Below are positions 43,401 through 52,400 of a DNA stretch of 64,000 nt, one piece after another. How positions within the stretch are numbered: position 1 is the first letter of the stretch; every line of letters starts with the position of its first letter. The position numbers and the translations under genes were made by a program. The notes below the pieces were generated by a model. The model had not been told where the DNA came from, did no database searches, and was given only the letters and a program-made list of their open reading frames with translations. Source of the stretch: Cardiocondyla obscurior (lineage: Eukaryota > Arthropoda > Insecta > Hymenoptera > Formicidae); contig NC_091876.1 of the NCBI RefSeq assembly GCF_019399895.1, forward strand, positions 4,192,381 to 4,256,380. The letters are read 5' to 3'.

Positions 43401-46400
43401 ATCCAAAAAGATGACGCCGGCCAAAAATTCGTTCGTTTCAGTCAGCTGGCTAGCCGCCGTCTCCAGTTCCGCTTCCGTGGAAAATCCTATCGTTCTGTCC
43501 ACCACCACGCAATCCATTATGCTATTTAACATGCCGATCATCGAAATTAGCTTCTCCGATTTTTTCAACCGCCACGCGAGCTCACTGAGATTCAGCTCGG
43601 AAAAGTCGCCTGCAATAACAATTTTAAGCATTTAGTTATATTTTAATACGGTTTTTAAATCTATCTTTAAAGACGTGAAGTTTTATGTTCGGAGCGTAGA
43701 TAATACCTTTAAAATTGCTACCACTCAGCGATTTAATCGCAACCTTCATGACGTCGGAAGACATTATACTTTGCAATTCGTTCAGAGTATCGCCCATATC
43801 TGTAAGATTGACCAGAGATTTGAGAGACTTCTCGAGACTGTTTATCAGTATGCCGAAATGTTCCATCTGCGTGAAAGTTTCGTTCGTCAACGCCATGATC
43901 TCGGAGATCACGGTAGTATTAGGTGCATAAAGAATCTGCCCGCGTAACAAAGGTTTAATGTACGACCAGACGATCTTTCCGCCGGGTATAGCGAGCACAG
44001 TTTTATACGTTTGTCTACAGGATTCAGCTAAAATTTAAATTATTTTTTTTTACATTTAATTTTATTTATATTTAATGCAACGTTTGTTTTAAAATTTTTT
44101 AATATGTTTTACTTGGTAAAGACTCGAGTTCCTTCTGCTCGGACGCCTTGTTACTATCCTTCAAGCTAGTAATAATTTTGTAAATTTGTCCTTCGTTTTC
44201 TTGAACCAGTGGTTTACCACAAAGCAGTTTGCTGGAATCCTTCAAAAATTGTGAATCTAAAAAATTTACAAAATTAGATGAAACAGAAAAGTTAGGTTTT
44301 TTTTCGGATTTAATTATGTATAAAGATAATTTTTACAGTGCACAACTTACTGGACAGCGTTTCTTTCGTTTCTTCCACGTCACTCTCGTCTGTTTCATTT
44401 CCGAAAGAAAAGCTCGCCTTTGATAGCTTGTCTTTGAAAAACGGAAATAGTTCCGCAGCAACACCAAGATTATTCAATATAATTTTTCCTTCAGTTTCGG
44501 TTAAATTTGCATTAGCCAGTATACTTTTCACATTGGCGCTCATTAGCTGAAATACAAAAAAGAAAAAAAAAAGAAAAATTATTTAATTATGACAAACGTT
44601 TAAAATAGATAAATTAAAGCACCGTAATTACATTTTTAAAAACATAATCGAAATTCAAGTTTTTCATCAACGTGATCGTAATATTTTGCGTCTGAGAATC
44701 TTCCAGTTGACAAAGTGCGGAGCTAACTTCTTCGGCGGTTACGAGATTGTTGTTAAAATGCAACATATCGCCAAGCTTCTCGGGCGAGCATATAGTATCT
44801 TTCAAACTAATGATACCGCGTTCTTTCATGAATACTGAAATCATGTCTATCTTGGCCTGGCCCAAAGTAGAAGCAACTTCGTTGGTAATATTAATTCTAT
44901 CGACCAAGTACGAGCGCACGAAGTCCCAATTGTCAAACATTTCTTTGACAACGTCTATAAAACGTAAAGTTATTAATTAAAAAAAAAATTTGTCGTGAAA
45001 TCTAATAAAATATAAATTTAAATATTTGAATGTAATACATTTCATATCCAGCAGTCCTAAATTTTTGAAAATCTCCATTGATTCCAATGTCGTAATTATT
45101 GTACGTAAATCATCAATTATTTCACGATCTTTTATAAACGGCTCCACATCCTCGAGAAGTTCTCTCATTCTGTAAAAAAAAAAAAAAAAAAAAAAAAAGA
45201 TAAAATAGATAAAATAGATATTTTAATACAACGTTAGATTATTAAAAATTGCAAGTATAATATTTTTGTATAAATTATCGAGGAATACAATTTTATTTAA
45301 TATATCTTTTAGTATAAAATGACAATCGAACTATACCCGTCGAATAATTTATCGACTGTTTTATCCTTCAATATATTGACAATGCCTTCGGCGAGATCGG
45401 GAACTCCGAGAACGCTGGTAACGTCATCGAGATCTATTTTACTAGCGACGTCCAGCAGATTTCCGCCTTCTCCGAAGATCGAGGACAAATGAGCCAAGAT
45501 CTCCTTGAGCCAGGAGAGATTCCAAGAAGCCTCCGTGCGCCAGAAAGACAGTTGCCGACTTATGAGGTCCACGTCCAGACTGCGAGCCAATCGGCTCGAA
45601 ATGTCGGATACCGATGGATATTTGGACGCCTTCGGATCGTATCGGAAAACCTTGGCCGCCTTTTTCGAGCTCAGAAAATTGTAGAGAACCGTCGCATTCT
45701 GACAGTCGATTTTCTTTGTGCACAGGCTCGTATTCAGATTGCTTAAGACCGCGTTTACGTTGATGGTCGCGTTCGGCAACGCGGCGTCGATTTCGGCAAG
45801 ATCGGCTTTCTTCACCACTTCGCGTAACGGTTTCCAAATCGGCACGTAGCGCTCGGCTAATCTTGTTAAATTATTGATGCTCTCGTGGGTGGTTGCCGAG
45901 TCCAAAATGTATACGTGCTTCTCCAGCATATCCAATATACTCAGAGCGAACGTAACGTATCTTGAACGTAATGTAACGATTATATTATACATAGTATATT
46001 ACTTGATGATTCGTAGATAATAATTTTTTTTTTGCTTGTATAAATAGAGAGATCAAATACTCACAATCCCGGTCTAGAATACGTAGGGCCACCGACGAAT
46101 CTATTAAAGCATTGGTCCACTTTATCGCTGTACGTTTCATTTTCGAAATTGATTATTATATCGGCCATGTAATGCAACGTAGTTTCAAACGTAGTTAGAA
46201 ACTCGTCTAGCGTCTTTTTCTTATTTAGATATTTATAATCTTTAACCTAGTAAATTTTTTTTTTTAATTAATAATCGGCATTGATACTTCGACTGTGTAG
46301 TTTATAATCGCAATTTCTTACCATGCTGCCTGTTTTATTCCAATTAAATTCATTCATGAAAATGTTATGCACATCCGATATATTTAATCGATGCATTTTG

Positions 46401-49400
46401 CAGAGTAATTTTGTATAAAGATCATGGTGTATTAACTGAGAATTTAGAATGTCCAGGGGAAGCGTAGAACACCACGTGCAGTTTCTAAAATCGCAATACT
46501 GTGTAAATTATTTTCCTTAATTTTTAATTGAAAAATATATCTACTTACTCGGCATTAGGTTGACTTTCCACAAACTTTCTCAAAATTGATATTGATTTTT
46601 TTATCATCGAATATGCCAGAGTTCTCGAGTCCTGTAAAAATATTTTGTTAAGTCGCGATATATATTTAAAAAAAAATTTAAACAATTAATTAAACATAAT
46701 TTTTCATTCAAGAATTTATTAATTCACGCCGGCAACGTTTAATAATACGAAAATTGTCGTTTTGATATCCACCTTTTTTTTATAATGCGCGTTGAAATCT
46801 TTTAAGCTACCCTCTTCGAATGATATCCACCACGTGGGAATTTTCGGCTGCTTGTAACCTTCTGACAGAACGCGAATTAAAGTTGCTTGAAATTCTTGCA
46901 CCCTTTGTAGTAACTGCGTTTCGTAAATGGATAACGACGATTCGGATAGATCTGATCTAGAGTAGCTGTCCTGTAAATCGATTAAAAAAAAAGCTTTAAT
47001 TTAACTCATCGTTCATTATCGTCACTCAATAGCGATCGAACATTACGTTGTATTTTCCCACGTATGGCAACAGATCCATCCATGTAACTTGTTTGTCGCT
47101 CGTCACGATCTTCTGGCAAAAGTTTGTAATACTAGCCAGCAGGCCTCTTTTCTTAACGTAGCTGGGCGGGATTAAATAACGATCGATGTCGCAAGGATGC
47201 ACCTGCCCGAGAAAGAACTTCTGTATGTAATCGTCCAATCTCTCGGACGAGACGAAGGTATCGACGGCGGTGATAGCGATATTAGGCATATCCTCCGCGA
47301 GGGTTAGCAGTGACTTGAGCTGCGAGTTATCGTACATGACGCGCAGTTTCTGCCAGATATCTCCGCCAGACGTGAGATCGATCACGGATTCTAAGAGCTG
47401 AAATAGTCTCCTGGCTCCGACAAGATAATCCGTTCTGTACGACGTCACGTTGAATCTGTACCAGGCAGAGTTTCGGTAATGATGGATCCAAGATGTTTCA
47501 GACTTCGAAATCAGGGTCCAAGTATCGTTGGACAAACTCCCCCACGTCGTCACGTTGAAGATATTTGATCCAAGACTCACCCCCGGCGACGCGGCGCTAA
47601 AATTCGAGACAATATCCAATAATGTCGTTAATGACATAGCTAACGGTATCGATTTCGATAAAGTCATCGTTCGGCCGGTGACAAGATCCTGCAGAAAAAA
47701 AAAACATAAGCTGTTGGAAATTTTTTTATTTTATTTTAGAGTCACGCGTATGTCGTCAGATTAAATTATTTAAATTTTTTATCGTACGTACGTGGTATTC
47801 GTCACTCGTAGCGGCCTTTAAAAGCTGATAAGGATCGAACGAGCACACTTCCTGTAAGAAGTGCGTTCTGTTCGCCGTGGACCAATAATCGGAATTAAAA
47901 TGCTGCGCGCACATAATTTTTCTTATTTCTTTAAAGGGCATAATTATGCCATTCTCGTTTAGCGTGCTAAGAGTGGCGATTAATGCAATAGTCTCCTCCG
48001 GATGATTCTCCAAAATTTTTAGCACTTGGCGCGTGTCGCCATTCTCCGCCAATTGCCAAATTTCTATTTTGTTGTCGTGTATCTCGGCGTTTTTTAATGC
48101 GTTGCCGACGTGCACCAAAGCCTGCGATACGCCCTCCACCAGTAATCTGTAATCTGACCATCCTTCATTCGGCTTCAATTTCTGAAAAGCAATAGTTATT
48201 TCTGAATTAAAAATTTTTGTTTTTAAAATATACCCGAGTGGAAATTTATCTAGCTAATCTGATTCTGCAGTAATTATTAGATAACGGTGGAAATCAATTT
48301 CCATATGAACATTACAATCATTTAACAACCTCGTTGAACACACTCTCGCCGCTTTTGACCTCCAGACTCTCTTTTAGCATCTGCAACATGTGGTCCAAAT
48401 ATTTTTTTGAGAACGGTGGCTCAATAATTATGTCATTTTGCACTGTGTAGGCGATAGATTCGGCGAGCTCGTACAAATCGCCGGTTATCGAAGCCACATA
48501 AGATCGATACTTGTTGACGGGCTGATGCCAAATCATTGTTTCCGCCGCGTAAAGATCCGTGTAAATGTTGAAGTTTTCTGGATCAAGATCGCAAGTAAAA
48601 TTTTTTAAGATCCGATATTCTTCGGCACTTAGACCGACTTTATAATCCGAGAACCATTCGAACATCATTGAGCAGGTAATTGTAGTATTATTTTCCAGTG
48701 CTGTGACAATACGATCGTCCATCACGGAATCGGACAGTGCGTTAATCACTGTCGATAGAATGAAAGGTAGCTGATTATAAAAAATACTAACGGGCGACAT
48801 ATTATCGAATCCTAATAAGGATAATAAACTAATTTTTCCTGTGCCTGAAATTAGAAAAATGTCATAATACAGATTAAAAAATTAAAATTAATTTAATTTA
48901 ATTTCAAATAAAACATTAAAAAAAATTTCTTACTGCTTTGTAATATATTGATCACGATACGTGCGCTTTTGTGAACAACGTTGGAAGCGTATTTCAAAAA
49001 AATAAGAATGCGATCGGTGGCATTAACCGATGGATTCCAAATTTTACTTGCGGAAAGATCGCTGTTGAACGACGCTATTGCCTTGTCGATCTCTAAGTCG
49101 ATGTGATCCAAAGTATTTCTTTAAGTAAAAATTAAGGAAATTAAGACCTTGCATATTTTTAGTTACATTATGTATTACACTGTGCGAGATATAATTACCC
49201 CCAATCACTTTGCATGCTTGGAAATCTTTCCTCAAAAATTTTTTCCGATTCCGTCGCGAGTGTCGATATATATTTTGCTAGATGCGGTTCTTCCGCTAGA
49301 ACAACGTCTTTAGCATCGTTTATCAGATCGTCGAACTTTGTCACTAATCGTCGAAATTTCGTGTATCCCAGAGTCCAATTAAACGGTGGTAAATCCACAT

Positions 49401-52400
49401 TTTCATCGTGCTCAAACTAAAAATTAATAAACATAAATACTTGATGTAATTATTAATTTACATTATTGCATTTCTATTAATTTAAAAACTTTCTTATAAA
49501 AAAAAAATAATAATCCTATCTCTACGATATTCGTACAGTATGAATCACTCTTTTGATACACAAAATTAGTAGCTTGTCGAGATGGAAAATTTTATTTTTA
49601 ATTATGTATTTGTAGCATTTCTATAATTAAATTATATATTTCTTTTTGTTACAGATCAATGCAGCTGCATTCACCGTCGTCATCGAAAGTGCCGTTATCG
49701 CCGGTAATAATAATTTTACGAACCGCAGCCGGTTCGTCGGCCGTTCCGCGAGTTCGTTGAGTATTCGGGCGGAATTTTTGGACATACAATTTTGTTCTAA
49801 ACGCGAGTCCCGATCATGAAACGCGCGACAGTGATAATTAAATAATTTTCGCGAATATAAAATCACGGTCGCGTTCGCGAGTGACTTGTGCGCGGAAGGA
49901 GGACTCGTCACGACGTCCGAACTGAGAGGAGGAGCAGGCCCGGGGGGCATCTTGCATCGGCGGAACAACTTTTAAGTAAGCATCCATTTTTTTTAAATAA
50001 AATCTTTATAAAAATTAATAAAGCTTTATCTTTAAATTAATTTAAATACTAACATATCTACAATAATATGTTTTATTTTATGTTACAGTCACCGACAGAA
50101 CTACAACTCCGCTGAAGCTCAGATTGGTAAGTCGCATGACTTTTTTTTTCGTAGTTAATTTTTGGGGTCTCTCAAAAAATAGCGCGCGCGTAGCGCGCAC
50201 ATAGTTTCTTATAGTTATATAAATAGAGTATAATTAATAAAACAAAATACTTGAGTAGTGCAAACTTACAATTCCTCGAACTTTCATTATCACTGGTTGC
50301 TCTCTCCACTCCTTGATAAAGAGACCTGGATTACAAGCGACCCTTTCGAGCTCTCTAACGACTTCCCGGCTTCCGTTTCTCAATTCTAATGCAACGCCGA
50401 CGCTTTCGTTTATGATGCAAGGCCATACTGTCTCGCGTTCTTTGTAATCGTCGAGCGCCGATATCTAATGACAAAAAGCATTTATTCCGACATATTTCGT
50501 GAAATGCCGTTGCTCTAAATTAATCGATGAAATATATTAGGAAATGCCACTTACAAGAGCCACTGGCCTCAGAGTTATCATGTCGACTATATCGAGGATG
50601 ATCGGGGATAAATTTCTTAAGAACGTGCCGAGAAGTATCTCGGTCTGCGGCATTTCCTGCAGAACGTCGGTAAGCTCCATCACGTGATCGCGTCTCTGGA
50701 TCTGATCGACGATCCTCTCGATATTGTCGAAAATCACCGAGGCTCCCCACGCGAGCCCGTAAATGTTCTTCCAATTCTTTTTGCTTTGAATTCCGAATAG
50801 CGGACTCTCCATCACGTCAAAGACCTTGCAAATTACACCTACGCTGCAGATATACGTAATTTCACTCATCATTTTTATTATGCTTCAAATTTTGTAAACG
50901 TAATTGCGAATTGCAAAAGGCCGGCTTTCGCGTGCGAATAAAGCGCGTAAAAATATATTTCTTACCTAATCTCCCACGCGTCTTTCGCCGCAATATTTGT
51001 CGTCCACGAAATTTTAAAGTTCTCCTTCAATTTCTGCAACTTCTTGAGGTCGATTTGCTGATCCTCTCCGTGCACCAGGGTATCGACGTATCGGTAAATC
51101 TCGATTGTCTTCTCATTGAAGGCAGTCCAATTAAATACCCGCTGCCTGTAAGTGGCTTCCTCGATTTCGATGTTGGTCACGTTCAATTCCAGATTCCTTT
51201 GCACAGTTTTGGATAGATAGCACGTCAGTTCCTTTAGAATCGTGCTGTTCGATTCCTTAGGAAAATTCAGCAAATCCGGCGGATTCGATTCCGTGCAATA
51301 CGTTCGCGTGAAATTAGAATACTCCAGAATCTGTAACGTCTGTTCAACGAAAATTGCATTGAGATGTTAAAATCCAGCGAAGCGTATAATCGATCGCATT
51401 GCCTAAAGCTATGGAAAAAAAAAAGAAACAAAATTTAATTACGTCCGACGCTAACCTTCTTTTTATCCGTGACGGTTAGATAAAACGATTCAATTAACTC
51501 GGCCTCGTGTCGGCGTACTTCTCCGATCAAATTGTTAGGATTATTTCGCAGATCTTGCAGAATTGTTTCGGCTATGGAATCCATATTTTCCAAATCTGGT
51601 CTGATAGACATGTACGACAGACTGCGAAGACCCAGCATCTTCGCTATGCTCAGGTGAATTCCTAAGCTAAAAATCGAGGAATATTCATAGATTTAATTTG
51701 ATCAAGATCTTCAGTTATTTATACTTGTTAGATACTCACATATCTAATCTTCCTTCAAGTTGCATCTCGCGGAAAGTTTGTTTCCACTCCTCACTGATTT
51801 CAAATATATTCCAATCTAAATACTTAACTTTTCGAGCGTTTAAATAAGTTACGAATGCTTTGGTATTTTTTACGACGGACGTCAGGTTTGAATTTTCAAT
51901 CTTGACTACGTTTTTGAATGCCATACTGACCATCGTCGATAAAGTATTCGACACCTGAAAATTATAATCTTTAGCTATTAATTAATTTTATTATTATTAT
52001 ATTGTTAATTGATTGTACATACAATTTTTCCAAATTTCTCCAATTCAAAACTGCTGTAAACGTCTGCAAGAAATTTCTTTCCGTCATCGCTGCAGATTAA
52101 TTTATTAATTTCGTTAGATTTGCCTCGAAACTCATTATAGTTATCGAATATTGTTTTCATTGTGTCTTCTTGACAGAACACTTCCTCGAAATTTTGCTTT
52201 TCAATATTTTCTACAAAACGCTATAAAAAATATTTTTTTTATTATAACTTTATATATCAGATAATCATTTTAATAAAATTACTAAAAGACAAACGTAAGC
52301 AAGAATACATCGTGTAATATAAATATAACAAACCTCCACAAAATCTAAACGAGAGAAGGAATGAATAATCGTCTTGTACACAGCCGGTTTGAGATTTGTC

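Larger units (their letters stand above)
49417..50269 (-). other. Intron 13 of the ABCA gene, hosting antisense repeat elements
   Basis: At 853 nt this intron is several times longer than its neighbours. It contains two plus-strand splice-flanked elements (49,655-49,703 and 50,089-50,126) and between them a GC-rich block (about 49,705-49,978) set in AT-rich DNA. A 113-codon minus-strand frame over the GC-rich block fits no ABCA phase and has no usable acceptor, so I treat it as chance. Confidence 0.75.

Noticed and set aside
49627..49968. 113-codon minus-strand frame in ABCA intron 13 as an extra ABCA exon
   Set aside because: No polypyrimidine acceptor, exons 13 and 14 already join in phase 0, and the proline-rich sequence is unlike the surrounding ectodomain.
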